Numbered from the stretch's first letter, positions 33,283-42,257 are shown. The stretch is 64,000 nucleotides of DNA from HNR sp040400085 (GCA_040400085.1 JBBAQX010000008.1:45354-109353), one strand, 5' to 3'. The notes: generated by a model not told the origin, from the sequence alone. Program-made: numbers and translations.

Positions 33283-34176
33283 ATGGCATACACGGTGCGA
33301 GGCGCGAGGGTGCTCATCACGGGAGCGGCCTCCGGCATGGGACTGCTCTACGCACACAGGGCGGTGGCCGAGGGTGCCGCGACCGTGGTGCTGTGGGACC
33401 GGGACGCGGCAGGGCTGGAAGCCGCGGTGCGCGAGCTCAGCGGGAAAGCAGCAGGATTAGGCAACAAGGCGGGCGAGCGGGGCGCCAACGCGAACACCAG
33501 TGCCAACGCGAGCGCAGCATCCGTCATCGAGACCGACACGGTGGACCTCACCAATCTCGACGCGATCGACGAAGCCGCTGCCGCCGTGATCGAGCGGGGC
33601 GGGGCCCCGGACGTGCTCATCAACAACGCCGGAATCGTCTCCGGCAACAGCTACTTTTGGCAGACCGATACCAGGACCCAGACCGTACCGACCATGCAGG
33701 TCAACACGCTTGCGCCGATGCACGTGACCCGCGCTTTTCTGCCCGCCATGATCGCACACCGCAGCAGGCAGAAGCGCATCCTCAATATCGCATCGGCCGC
33801 CGCCACCGTGTCCAATCCCCGGATGAGCGTCTACGCCGCGTCGAAGTGGGCCGTTTACGCGTGGGGAGACTCCGTGCGCCTCGAGCTGAAGCAGGCCGGG
33901 CACGACCACCTCCGGCTTACGACGTTCTGCCCGTCTTACGTCAGTACCGGCATGTTCGATGGAGCTAAGGGGATGCTGCTCACGCCCATTATCACCCCGG
34001 ATCACGCGGTCGACCGGGCCTGGCAGGCGATGCTCTCGGGTAAACCCGTGCGCCTCACGCCGTGGGCCGTGAACCTCGCCAAGGTGCTCAAGGGTGTGCT
34101 GCCTGTTCGCGCGTGGGACTTCGTCGCCGCCCGCATGGGCGTGTACTCGAGCATGGACGAATACCGCGGGCGATAG
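33283..34176 (+). CDS. short-chain dehydrogenase/reductase
   Basis: 297 residues with AAAGGAGAAG before the ATG. The Rossmann motif is TGAASGMG (residues about 14-21), then NNAG and the catalytic YAASK, with Ser in the preceding IASAAA. It oxidises or reduces an alcohol/ketone with NAD(P). Substrate not deducible. An Asn/Ala/Ser-rich insertion (about residues 60-82) encoded by GCCAACGCG-like repeats is unusual and resembles the repeat found just downstream of the gene. Confidence 0.88.
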   Translation: MAYTVRGARVLITGAASGMGLLYAHRAVAEGAATVVLWDRDAAGLEAAVRELSGKAAGLGNKAGERGANANTSANASAASVIETDTVDLTNLDAIDEAAAAVIERGGAPDVLINNAGIVSGNSYFWQTDTRTQTVPTMQVNTLAPMHVTRAFLPAMIAHRSRQKRILNIASAAATVSNPRMSVYAASKWAVYAWGDSVRLELKQAGHDHLRLTTFCPSYVSTGMFDGAKGMLLTPIITPDHAVDRAWQAMLSGKPVRLTPWAVNLAKVLKGVLPVRAWDFVAARMGVYSSMDEYRGR

Positions 34177-34184
34177 CGCATCGC

Positions 34185-34270
34185 CCGGCCTTATCCCGCC
34201 CGGCCCAAGCTGTGCGGCCGGGCCCAGGCTGCAGCTTGGGCCCGGAATCGGCGACTTGGGCCGAGTGCGC
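34185..34270. repeat. GGCCCAA/TTGGGCC cluster 4
   Basis: After the SDR stop: CGGCCCAAGC, then GGGCCCAGGC, CTTGGGCCCGG and GACTTGGGCCGAG. The first and third elements are perfect inverted mates, giving a GC-rich hairpin. Confidence 0.7.
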
Positions 34271-34277
34271 CAATGCC

Positions 34278-34313
34278 AATGCCAGCGCCAATGCCAGCGC
34301 CAATGCCAGCGCC
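34278..34313. repeat. 12-bp tandem repeat, three units
   Basis: Three exact copies of AATGCCAGCGCC, with degenerate flanking copies on both sides, directly follow cluster 4. Confidence 0.8.
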
Positions 34314-34375
34314 GGTGCCAACACCGGAGCCAACGCCACACCGCGCCTACACGAGCACGGTGTGGCCGACCTGCC

Positions 34376-35161
34376 TTAGAACATCCCGTTATCGTGGGGA
34401 ACCGCGGCCGGTACCGGCGCGATGATGTCCCAGTGCTCAACGATGGTGCCGTTCTCCAGGCGGAAGAGGTCGTTATAGATCACCGGAACCCCAAACTCCC
34501 CTTCCGAGCGCAGGAACACGAAGTCGCCCTCGGCGATGATGTGGTGAACCTTCTTGTAGGCCAGGAGTTTGCCCTCCTCCGCCCACGCATGCGCCGCCGC
34601 GCCGAATGCCGCGAGGCCGTCTGCTACCTCGGGGTTGTGCTGGGCGTAGTCTCCCGTCGAAATGTACTCGGCAACGACGGAATAGTCCGCTTCCACGAGT
34701 ACCTTCTGGGCGAACTCCGCGAGGATCGCGCGATTCTTCGCGGTGTCTTCGATAGCGGATGCCGTGGTCGGCCCGTCCGTCTGGCTGCGGCCCGATTGCG
34801 TCTCGGCTACCACGGGGGTCAGCGAATCCCAGTGTTCGACGATCTTGCCGTTTTCAACGCGCCACATATCGAAGCCCACAAGTGATGCCTCGCCTAAACC
34901 GTGGTAAACGCCGTGGGTGACGACCAGGTTGCCCTCGGCGAGGGCGCGCTTGGGTTCGTAGCGGAAGCTCTCGGGCATTGTTGATACGAGAGCGCGCAAG
35001 CCCTCGACGCCGTCGCTGGCGAGGGCCGAGTGCTGCGTGTAGCTCGGTCCGAAGAACTCGTCGATCGCTGAGGGGTCGCGATCTACGAACAGTTTTGTGG
35101 TTGCGGCAATAACTGTTGCTTTTGCAGCGATGTCTGTTGTCGTGTTGTCGTGTGCCGACAT
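34376..35161 (-). CDS. NTF2/SnoaL-like protein, two tandem domains
   Basis: 261 residues. Two SnoaL-like domains are repeated: each has a helix with DEFF/VVAEYI, a YTQHS/YAQHNP strand, and the closing pattern ENGKIVEHWD or ENGTIVEHWD. SnoaL-like folds bind or isomerise small hydrophobic molecules. The gene diverges from an HxlR regulator across a 20-bp palindrome, so it is probably the regulated target. Substrate unknown. Confidence 0.85.
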   Translation of the reverse strand: MSAHDNTTTDIAAKATVIAATTKLFVDRDPSAIDEFFGPSYTQHSALASDGVEGLRALVSTMPESFRYEPKRALAEGNLVVTHGVYHGLGEASLVGFDMWRVENGKIVEHWDSLTPVVAETQSGRSQTDGPTTASAIEDTAKNRAILAEFAQKVLVEADYSVVAEYISTGDYAQHNPEVADGLAAFGAAAHAWAEEGKLLAYKKVHHIIAEGDFVFLRSEGEFGVPVIYNDLFRLENGTIVEHWDIIAPVPAAVPHDNGMF

Positions 35162-35277
35162 GGTGTCTCCTTGAATTATGTGTGGCGAGCGATATTTTCC
35201 TGTGACGGAATTCGAGATCGCTCTACCGCAACGGGCTTACATGACTTACTATAAGAGAGTGAGAATTTATTAGGAAG

Positions 35278-35297
35278 TAGGCACTTTAAAGTGCCTA
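35278..35297. promoter_or_regulatory. 20-bp perfect palindrome in the HxlR/NTF2-like intergenic region
   Basis: TAGGCACTTTAAAGTGCCTA sits 15 bp before the HxlR start at 35312 and between two divergent genes. HxlR regulators commonly bind such sites to control themselves and the divergent gene. Confidence 0.7.
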
Positions 35298-35311
35298 TGA
35301 TTGGAGAAATC

Positions 35312-35686
35312 ATGGCAGAGCAAGCATGGAGCCCGTACAGCAAAAATTGTCCAACGCGAGAGGTGCTCAACCGCATCGGAGACAAGTGGACCGTGCTGAT
35401 CGTCGGAACCCTATCCGATGGTCCGCTGCGTTACTCGCAGATCGCCGAGCGCGTCGACGGGGTCTCGCAGAAGATGCTCACCCAGACTCTTCGCTCAATG
35501 GAGCGAGACGGAATGGTCAGGCGCACTATCTTCCCCCAGATCCCGCCGCGGGTAGAGTACGAGCTCACCCAACTGGGCGACACCCTGCGTGAGCCATTGA
35601 AGGTGCTCGAAAACTGGGCCATGGGCAATATGTCATCGATCCTGGTGGCGCGTGTGGCCTACGACGACGGTCAGACGCCAGCTTAA
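35312..35686 (+). CDS. HxlR-family transcriptional regulator
   Basis: 124 residues from the ATG at 35312 with TTGGAGAA upstream. The winged helix is typical (IGDKWTVLIVGTLSDGPLRYSQI, VSQKMLTQTLRSMERDGMV, PRVEYELTQLGDTL). The conserved N-terminal Cys (SKNCPTREVL) is the residue that senses electrophiles in several family members. It probably controls the divergent NTF2-like gene. Confidence 0.9.
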   Translation: MAEQAWSPYSKNCPTREVLNRIGDKWTVLIVGTLSDGPLRYSQIAERVDGVSQKMLTQTLRSMERDGMVRRTIFPQIPPRVEYELTQLGDTLREPLKVLENWAMGNMSSILVARVAYDDGQTPA

Positions 35687-35699
35687 GTGCCAGGTTACG

Positions 35700-35810
35700 C
35701 GCTTGGCTAGGCCCAACCCGCCCGGCCCAACTTGTCCTGCCCGGCCTAATCTACGCCGCCCGGCACAAGCTGCAACTTGGGCTCGTAGCCAGTAACTTGG
35801 GCCGAGCGCG
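35700..35810. repeat. GGCCCAA/TTGGGCC cluster 5
   Basis: Between convergent hxlR-like and pdxH genes: GGCCCAAC, CGGCCCAAC, CGGCCTAA, CGGCACAAGC, then CAACTTGGGCTCG and GTAACTTGGGCCGAG. The left half reads GGCCCAA and the right half TTGGGCC, so the whole region can fold and may terminate both genes. Confidence 0.7.
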
Positions 35811-35845
35811 GTATCGCCCGCCCACACGTACGAACAAGCGTCCAG

Positions 35846-36550
35846 CTAGGGCCAGAGTCGCTCGGTCGTCCAGCCACTATCCCCGCGGGAATACCGTACG
35901 CGCACGTGCTGCCGGTCCGGAGAGCCCTGCCAGAACTCGATGCTCGTCGGACGCAGTCGCCAGAGCCGCCAGTCCCCAGTGTTCGGCAATGGCGCGGCCC
36001 CCGGAACCGTGCCGTCCAAAACCGCGCCGTTCAGCTGATGGCGCGCCTCCGCGATTAATGCACCCACGTCATCCGTCATTGAGATCGGAGCGCTCTGCGT
36101 GCCCCCGAGGACCACGGCCCGGGCGGAAGCCCCGCGGCGCCGGAAATCCCTGGCGCACTCGCTGGGGGATGCCTCGGTCACCAGCCCCCGAATCCTCACC
36201 GACCGCACCACCGGGCTCCAGTAAAAGGTCAGCGCTGCTGCGTTGTTCTCGGCCAATTGGCGCCCCTTCGCGCTCGCCACGCTGCTGGCGAAAGACCAGC
36301 ATCCGTCGTGCGTGACGTCCTTGAGGATGAGGACGCGGGCGTCGGGAAAGCCCTGAGCATCCACCGTCGAGAGGGTCATGGCGTGCGGTTCGGGGACGCC
36401 GCGGGCTATCGCGTTATCTAGCCACTCCTCGAAAAGTTCGGCGGGTTCTGCTGGCAGCGCGTCCAGATCGAAGGCTGGCGGCGTTCCTGTGAGGCTGTCG
36501 AGACCGCGCAGCGTGCGACGGATACGTGTCGGTGTGGGCTCTTCGTTCAT
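35846..36550 (-). CDS. pdxH: pyridoxamine 5'-phosphate oxidase
   Basis: 234 residues, typical length. Family features are LDNAIARGVPEPHAMTLST at the N-terminus, ARVLILKDV with FASS (FMN-binding), the NNAAALTFYWSPVVRSVRI segment and the C-terminal RLRPTSIEFWQG followed by the terminal TERLWP. It oxidises pyridoxine/pyridoxamine phosphate to PLP using FMN and oxygen. Confidence 0.9.
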   Translation of the reverse strand: MNEEPTPTRIRRTLRGLDSLTGTPPAFDLDALPAEPAELFEEWLDNAIARGVPEPHAMTLSTVDAQGFPDARVLILKDVTHDGCWSFASSVASAKGRQLAENNAAALTFYWSPVVRSVRIRGLVTEASPSECARDFRRRGASARAVVLGGTQSAPISMTDDVGALIAEARHQLNGAVLDGTVPGAAPLPNTGDWRLWRLRPTSIEFWQGSPDRQHVRVRYSRGDSGWTTERLWP

Positions 36551-36572
36551 ACGCTGATCATCTCACGGACGC

Positions 36573-37676
36573 CTAGCCTGACCTCTGGCCCGACACCCGG
36601 GTCGACGCCCGCACGATCAGCTCTGGTTCGAGCCGCAGTGAATCTACCTCTGCACCCGCGATTTTGTCCAGCAGGAGTCCGAGCGCGCGACGACCCATCT
36701 CATGCATGGGGGAGCGTACGGTCGTGAGCGGCGTCACGATCTCAGCGGCGAGGGGCGTGTCGTTGTATCCGATCAGCGCCACGTCGTCGGGAACGCTGAG
36801 GCCGTGGTCGCGCATCACACCGATTGCGCCGATGGCCGCGAAATCGTTCGTGGCGAATACCGCGTTCGGGAAGTCTCCCGACGCAAATATTTTTTCCGCC
36901 GATTCGCGCCCGCCCGCGGCGTCGAATCCGTCGTGCATGATCCAGTCGGGCCGCACGGTGATCCCGTCTTGGGCGAGCCGCTCGACCAGTCCGCGGGTGC
37001 GATCGATGGAGGTGGATGCGTATTCTCGCCCCGCGAGGATAGCAACGTCGGTGCGCCCGATCGCGAGCAGGTGTTCGGCCACTAGTTCGCCGCCGCGAAC
37101 ATCGTCACACGTGACCGAGGTGTGGTCGCCAGCGCGCCGCGAAGCCAGAACAAAGTTGACGCCCTCGGCGGCGAGGTCATCCAGGAATGGATCGTCGAGG
37201 TGGGCGTCGCCGAAGATGAGGCCGTCGACACGGCGGTCCAGCATCATTCTGGTGCGCTGAAGCTGATTCGCGGGGAGGTCGAGCGAGTTGGTCACGAATG
37301 AGGAGATGTCGCGTTCGGTGGCGGCCTCCTCGATTCCCTCGTAGATTGTCGCGAGCACGAAGTCTTGCAGGCGTGGCACCAGCACGCCGATCAGGTTCGA
37401 CCGGGACGTGCGCAGGCTGGCCGCGTGCGGGTTTCGGTGGTAGCCGTGTTTCTGGGCGAATGCGATGATCCGCTCGACGAGGTCGGGGGAGGCCCAGCGG
37501 CCCGATGCGGTTTCGGGATCGTTGAGGACGCGCGAAACGGTCGAGACGCTGATGCCGAACTCCTGTGAGATGGTGCGCTGTGTAACCGGGCGCAAAGGCG
37601 CAGCGCTTTTTGGGGCAGCGCTTTTTGACGCACCACTCTGCGGGGTGGCGGTCTCTGCGGGGTTCTTGGCGGTCAT
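36573..37676 (-). CDS. LacI-family transcriptional regulator
   Basis: 367 residues from the ATG at 37676; a TTG at 37766 would extend it. A Ser/Ala/Lys-rich leader precedes the HTH ISQEFGISVSTVSRVLNDP, then a hinge and a periplasmic-binding-like effector domain (NLIGVLVPRLQDFVLA, FATNDFAAIGAIGVM, DDVALIGYNDTPLA). It diverges from the asparaginase-led operon, and two ATCGAT-centred palindromes lie between them, one inside the operon promoter. It therefore most likely represses that operon until its substrate binds. Confidence 0.88.
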   Translation of the reverse strand: MTAKNPAETATPQSGASKSAAPKSAAPLRPVTQRTISQEFGISVSTVSRVLNDPETASGRWASPDLVERIIAFAQKHGYHRNPHAASLRTSRSNLIGVLVPRLQDFVLATIYEGIEEAATERDISSFVTNSLDLPANQLQRTRMMLDRRVDGLIFGDAHLDDPFLDDLAAEGVNFVLASRRAGDHTSVTCDDVRGGELVAEHLLAIGRTDVAILAGREYASTSIDRTRGLVERLAQDGITVRPDWIMHDGFDAAGGRESAEKIFASGDFPNAVFATNDFAAIGAIGVMRDHGLSVPDDVALIGYNDTPLAAEIVTPLTTVRSPMHEMGRRALGLLLDKIAGAEVDSLRLEPELIVRASTRVSGQRSG

Positions 37677-37872
37677 TGGGTTGCGTTTCGGGTTGTGGTG
37701 TCGGGGTTTGGATTCGGGCTGGACGGCTGTGAATAGTAAGCAGTGAGTTTGGTCGCGGAGCAACACAAGCGATCGAACTCGATTGTTTGACTGCTACACG
37801 TTTGAGTCTATCGAAATCCCGGGAAACTGGGCGACCGCCGCACGCTAAGAGTTTCATGCGGTTACTGTTGCC

Positions 37873-37882
37873 CAATCGATTG
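37873..37882. promoter_or_regulatory. CAATCGATTG palindrome, second LacI-type operator candidate
   Basis: A 10-bp perfect palindrome with a central CG, as in LacI/PurR-family operators. It lies 24 bp (start to start) from the 14-bp operator in the adjacent promoter. Confidence 0.6.
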
Positions 37883-37892
37883 CGGCAATCGT

Positions 37893-37922
37893 TTGACACA
37901 ATCGATTGTGTATGGTTATATT
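37893..37922 (+). promoter_or_regulatory. strong promoter with embedded LacI-type operator for the asparaginase operon
   Basis: TTGACA (37893-37898), 18 bp, TATATT (37917-37922). The 14-bp palindrome CACAATCGATTGTG (37897-37910) starts at the end of the -35 and fills most of the spacer, so a bound LacI-family protein would block RNA polymerase. Confidence 0.75.
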
Positions 37923-38007
37923 CGAGTGAGTCCTTCGTGAAATCACACATTCGCGAACCAAAGCTCAGCTCCTCCACAACGCCGTGTAACCGAGAAAGCC
38001 GGAACAT

Positions 38008-39048
38008 ATGCCTCACCTCGTGGTCCTCGCCACCGGAGGAACGATCTCCTCCCGCACCGATGATGTCGGCACTGCCGTGTCAACGGACGGGGCGGCATCC
38101 CTGGTCCATCGAGCACACCCGGACGCACACCCTGCCGCACACACGGACGCGGAGCCCGCGGACCTCACGATCGAAACGGTCGACGTGCTGCGAAAAGGTT
38201 CCTACGAGTTCACACTCCGCGACCTGCGGCTGATCGCGGAGTCCGTCGCGGCACATGCTGCCAGGCCCGACGTCGACGGCATCGTGGTCACGCACGGAAC
38301 CGACACCCTCGAAGAGACGGCGATGCTCCTCGACCTGGTCCACGCGTCCGACATCCCGGTTGTGCTCACGGGGGCGCAAAAAACCGCGGATTCCGACGCA
38401 CCGGACGGGCCGCGTAACCTGCTCGACGCGATTGAGGTAGCGGCATCCCCCCAATCGAGGAGGCGGGGCGTGCTTGTTGCCTTCGCCGGAAACATTTACG
38501 CTGCCAGGGGCACCCACAAGGTGCACACGGTAGCTGCTTCGCCCTTCGCGACGCAGGATGGCGATCCCCTCGGACAGGTGCGCGACGGCGAGGTGAGCTT
38601 CGACGCAGCCAGCCTTCCCGAGCCAAGCACGAGCGCGCATCCACTCGCGATCCCGGACGAACGCTTCGACGCGGTCAGGGTGGACCTGATCAACTCGTAT
38701 CCCGGAGCCGACGGGCAACAGCTCGCAGCGGCTGCCCGGGCCGGGGCCACCGGCGCCGTGATTATCGGCACCGGGGTGGGCAACGCAAACTCCTCGATCA
38801 ACCGGGCCGCGGCGGACGCGATCGCGAACGGGATGCTCGTGGCGGTTTCCACCCGCGTCTTCAGCGGTCCCGTGGTCGCCGTGTACGGCGGGGGCGGCGC
38901 CGTAGACCTGATCAACGCCGGCGGGATTATTGCGGGCGGGCTCCCCGTGAGCCAGGTGCGCATCCTCATGGCGCTCGTCCTATCGCTATACGAGCCTGAG
39001 CTGGCGGCGGCGGAATTCCGTCGGCGCCTGTCGGGTCAACATAACTAA
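38008..39048 (+). CDS. ansA: L-asparaginase family amidohydrolase
   Basis: 346 residues. Both threonine motifs are present: VLATGGTISSR at the N-terminus (nucleophile Thr near residue 12) and VVTHGTDTLEETA. A later GVGNANSS segment matches the family. No signal peptide, so cytoplasmic. It removes an amide from asparagine or a similar omega-amide. First gene of an operon with a deacetylase-family hydrolase, an MFS transporter and SDRs. In that setting the natural substrate may be another half-amide. Confidence 0.88.
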   Translation: MPHLVVLATGGTISSRTDDVGTAVSTDGAASLVHRAHPDAHPAAHTDAEPADLTIETVDVLRKGSYEFTLRDLRLIAESVAAHAARPDVDGIVVTHGTDTLEETAMLLDLVHASDIPVVLTGAQKTADSDAPDGPRNLLDAIEVAASPQSRRRGVLVAFAGNIYAARGTHKVHTVAASPFATQDGDPLGQVRDGEVSFDAASLPEPSTSAHPLAIPDERFDAVRVDLINSYPGADGQQLAAAARAGATGAVIIGTGVGNANSSINRAAADAIANGMLVAVSTRVFSGPVVAVYGGGGAVDLINAGGIIAGGLPVSQVRILMALVLSLYEPELAAAEFRRRLSGQHN

Positions 39049-39094
39049 ACCTCTATAACCACACCCAATAATCATGTTCAGAGAGGAACACATC

Positions 39095-39976
39095 ATGGCA
39101 AAGGAAATATTCGTAGGAATCGGGATCGACGTGGACGCCGTCGGAGGATGGCTCGGGTCATACGGGGGAGAGGACTCGCCGGGGGATATCTCGCGCGGAA
39201 TCTTCGCGGGCGAGGTCGGGGTCCCGCGGCTGAACAACCTGCTCAAGAAGTACGACCTTCCGTCGACTTGGTTCTGGCCGGGCCACTCGATCGAGACGTT
39301 CCCGGAGCAATTCGAGCAGGTCGTGGCCTCGGGGCACGAGATCGGGATTCACGGCTACAGCCACGAGAATCCGATTGCGATGAGCCGTGAGCAGGAATCC
39401 GAGATCCTCGACTATTGCATCGACCTCATTCAGCAGAAAACGGGCACCCGCCCAACGGGCTATGTCGCCCCCTGGTGGGAGTTCTCGCCCGTGACCAACG
39501 AGCTGCTGCTCGACCGCGGCATCCGTTACGACCACTCGCTCATGCACCGCGACTTCGAGCCCTACTACGTGCGGGTCGGCGACTCGTGGACCAAGATCAA
39601 CTACGACGCCCCCGCGAAGACCTGGATGAAGCCGCTGGTACGCGGAACGGAGACCGATCTGGTCGAGATCCCGGGAAGCTGGTACCTCGACGATCTGCCT
39701 CCCATGATGTTCATCAAGAACAGCCCCAATAGCCACGGTTTCGTGAACCCCCGCCACATCGAGGAACTCTGGCGCGACCAGTTCGACTGGGTCTATCGCG
39801 AGATGGACTACGGCGTATTCACCCTCACGATCCACCCCGACGTGTCGGGCCGCCCTCAGGTGCTGCTCATGCTCGAGCGCCTCATCGAGTACATCAACTC
39901 GCACGAAGGCGTGAAGTGGAGCACCTTCGACGGCATCGCGCAGGACTTCATCGCGCGCAAGCCGCGCGGGCTCTAA
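39095..39976 (+). CDS. polysaccharide deacetylase-family hydrolase, possibly cyclic-imide hydrolase
   Basis: 293 residues. I choose the ATG at 39095 because AGAGAGG lies just upstream; an earlier ATG at 39074 would include that site. NodB-type features are an acidic start IGIDVDAVGGWLG, then TWFWPGHSIETFP, EIGIHGYSHENP (metal histidines) and LTIHPDVSGRP. No signal peptide. From memory, both H. pylori PgdA and characterised bacterial cyclic-imide hydrolases are about 293 residues and belong to this subgroup. The intracellular location and asparaginase neighbour favour hydrolysis of a cyclic imide or similar amide over peptidoglycan. Confidence 0.75.
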   Translation: MAKEIFVGIGIDVDAVGGWLGSYGGEDSPGDISRGIFAGEVGVPRLNNLLKKYDLPSTWFWPGHSIETFPEQFEQVVASGHEIGIHGYSHENPIAMSREQESEILDYCIDLIQQKTGTRPTGYVAPWWEFSPVTNELLLDRGIRYDHSLMHRDFEPYYVRVGDSWTKINYDAPAKTWMKPLVRGTETDLVEIPGSWYLDDLPPMMFIKNSPNSHGFVNPRHIEELWRDQFDWVYREMDYGVFTLTIHPDVSGRPQVLLMLERLIEYINSHEGVKWSTFDGIAQDFIARKPRGL

Positions 39977-40025
39977 GCCGCGCACCGCGTAAATCACGCT
40001 CAATCGACCCTTCTTAAGGATAGCT

Positions 40026-41438
40026 ATGTCTACTGTTGAAACCACCGCGGAAACCGGTGTTACACAAATGGTGGAGGAAGGCCTCCCCACCGTCAGCGTC
40101 AAGGAAACGAGACGCTCAACCAAGATCGCCTTCTTCGCCTGGACGATCGCGGTATACGACTTCATTCTGTTCGGAACCCTCCTACCCCGCATCGAGGAAA
40201 GCTTCGGCTGGTCCACGAGCTTCGCGCTCCTGGTGTCCACGCTCGTGAGCCTCGGGACGGGCCTCGTCGTTCTCTTTGTTGGGCCGCTCGTGGACAAGAT
40301 CGGGCGCCGCAAAGGTATGATCGTCTCCGTCGGCGGAACCGCGGCGTCTTCTGCAGCGACCGCTTTGACTACGGGAGCGGCATCCCTCATCGGCGTTCGC
40401 GCCATCAGCGGGCTGGGACTTGCGGAGCAGAGCATCAACGCGACCTACCTCAACGAACTCTACGAGCTCACCGAAGACAAGAAGATCAAGAACAACCAGG
40501 GCTTTGTGTACTCGATGGTGCAAACCGGGTGGCCTCTCGGCGCCCTTCTCGCCGCTGGGTTCGTCGCCATTATTACGGCGGTCTGGGGGCTCGACAGCTG
40601 GCGGCTCGCGTTTATCCTGGCGACTATCCCGGCCATCATCGTCGCCGTGGTGTGCATCAGGCTTAAAGAGAGTCCGCAATTCGTGGCCCAGCGTCACGTT
40701 CAGCGGCTGCGCAAGGCTGGCAAGATCGAGGAGGCCACCCGCCTCGCCGAGGCGACAGGCCTCAACGTAACCAACGCGGCACCCCTCAAGCGAATCTTCC
40801 AGGGCCGGCACCTGCGCAACACGCTGGTGCTGTCGCTCGCCTGGCTGGTGAATTGGTTCGGCATCCAAACGTTCTCGGTTCTCGGCACGACCGTTCTCGA
40901 AAAGGGCAAAGAGATCGACGCCTCGTCAACCCTGATGCTCGTGGTCGTGTCCAACCTGGTCGGTGCCCTCGGCTACCTCACCCACGGATGGCTCGGCGAC
41001 AAGTTCGGCCGCAAACGAGTGATCGTCTTCGGCTGGAGCCTGGCGGGCCTGAGCTTCGCGGCGCTCCTGCTCGGCCCGAACGACCAGATTTTCGTCATGG
41101 TGACATACATGATCGGGCTCTTCTTCCTGCTCGGTCCCTACGCGGCCATCATGTTCTTCCAGGCGGAGTGCTACGACACCGATTGCCGTGCCACGGGCAG
41201 CGCCTTTGTCGGCGCGATGAGCCAGCCGGGCGCCGTGATTGGCGGCCTGATCCTGACGACCCTCGTCGCCTCCTCCGTGTCATATTCCATGGCTGCGCTG
41301 TGGGTTGGGGCTCTCGGGATTCTAGCCTCCGCCGTGATCATGCTTGCTGCGAAGAGCATTAAGAAGCCAGGTGCTGCTTCTTCTTCGTCTGCGTCTTCGG
41401 CAGGGCTTTCGGCTGAGGCGGGTGTTTCCCGTGGGTAA
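40026..41438 (+). CDS. MFS transporter
   Basis: 470 residues, 12 predicted helices. The cytoplasmic loop 2-3 motif is GPLVDKIGRRKG, repeated in the second half as GWLGDKFGRKR, the usual internal duplication of the sugar/acid symporter branch. A long central loop holds a basic/acidic helix (QRLRKAGKIEEATRLAE). It probably imports the substrate of the operon. The stop overlaps the next SDR gene by 8 bp. Confidence 0.88.
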   Translation: MSTVETTAETGVTQMVEEGLPTVSVKETRRSTKIAFFAWTIAVYDFILFGTLLPRIEESFGWSTSFALLVSTLVSLGTGLVVLFVGPLVDKIGRRKGMIVSVGGTAASSAATALTTGAASLIGVRAISGLGLAEQSINATYLNELYELTEDKKIKNNQGFVYSMVQTGWPLGALLAAGFVAIITAVWGLDSWRLAFILATIPAIIVAVVCIRLKESPQFVAQRHVQRLRKAGKIEEATRLAEATGLNVTNAAPLKRIFQGRHLRNTLVLSLAWLVNWFGIQTFSVLGTTVLEKGKEIDASSTLMLVVVSNLVGALGYLTHGWLGDKFGRKRVIVFGWSLAGLSFAALLLGPNDQIFVMVTYMIGLFFLLGPYAAIMFFQAECYDTDCRATGSAFVGAMSQPGAVIGGLILTTLVASSVSYSMAALWVGALGILASAVIMLAAKSIKKPGAASSSSASSAGLSAEAGVSRG

Positions 41439-42198
41439 TAACGCTCCTGTCGCGATCATCTCGGGGGCGGCATCCGGAATCGGACGCGCCGCCTCCGTAT
41501 CGCTTGCCCGCCGGGGAGACCGCATCGTGATCGGCCACTATGCCAACGATCCGCACGACCCCACCGAAACGCTGGCCGCGGTGCACGACGCGGGCGGCGA
41601 GGCGATCATCGTTGACCTCGACGTGAGCAGCACAGATTCCGTGGCCTCGTTTGTGGATGCTGCGCTCGCCGAATACGGACGAGTCGACCACGTCGTCGCC
41701 AACGCCGGTATCCTGCGGCGCGCGGTTTTCTCCGATATGACCGATCACGAATGGGATGCCGTGCTCCAGGTCGACCTCTACGGCGTGATGCGCCTGGCTC
41801 GCGCCGCCAGCCCCCACCTGGGTTCGGGCGGGTCGATCGTCGCGATCTCCTCAATCGCCGGAGGCGTCTACGGCTGGCAGGAACACGCCCACTACGCCGC
41901 GGCGAAGGCGGGTGTGATCGGCCTGGTGCGAAGCCTCGCCGTCGAGTACGGACCACGGGGAGTGCGCGCCAACGCGATCATCCCCGGCCTCATCGAAACG
42001 CCGCAATCGCTCGACGCAGTGAACTCGCTTGGCCCCGACGGGCTCGCCCAGGCGGGAGAGTACATCCCGTGGGGACGCGTCGGGCGGGCCGCGGAGGTGG
42101 CGAGCGTCATCGAGTTCCTCACATCTGAGGCCGCGTCCTACGTGAGCGGGCAGGCCCTGATCGTCGACGGCGCCCTGACGGTGGCGATGCGCGACTGA
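41431..42198 (+). CDS. short-chain dehydrogenase/reductase (operon copy 1)
   Basis: 255 residues from a GTG at 41431 inside the end of the MFS gene (8-bp overlap). I reject the longer frame that runs through the MFS coding region. Motifs are SGAASGIGRAA, ANAG, SSIAGG and catalytic YAAAK. C-terminal YVSGQALIVDGAL is typical of classical SDRs of the FabG type. Translational coupling to the transporter suggests a step in breakdown of the imported compound. Confidence 0.88.
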   Translation: MGNNAPVAIISGAASGIGRAASVSLARRGDRIVIGHYANDPHDPTETLAAVHDAGGEAIIVDLDVSSTDSVASFVDAALAEYGRVDHVVANAGILRRAVFSDMTDHEWDAVLQVDLYGVMRLARAASPHLGSGGSIVAISSIAGGVYGWQEHAHYAAAKAGVIGLVRSLAVEYGPRGVRANAIIPGLIETPQSLDAVNSLGPDGLAQAGEYIPWGRVGRAAEVASVIEFLTSEAASYVSGQALIVDGALTVAMRD

Positions 42199-42257
42199 GG
42201 TTGGTTGGTGAGACCGTCGGGGTGGCCAGCTGCCGCACACGGGTCGGCGGGCAGCGC

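Noticed and set aside
33457..34440. 327-codon reverse frame
   Set aside because: Antisense to a clear SDR and spans repeat cluster 4; composition is repeat-driven with no domain.
37677..37766. Longer TTG start of the LacI gene
   Set aside because: The extra 30 residues do not resemble the family and the HTH already has a leader from the ATG at 37676.
39158..40438. Long 426-codon reverse frame
   Set aside because: It is antisense to the deacetylase-family and MFS genes, which have clear motifs; high GC makes such open antisense frames common.
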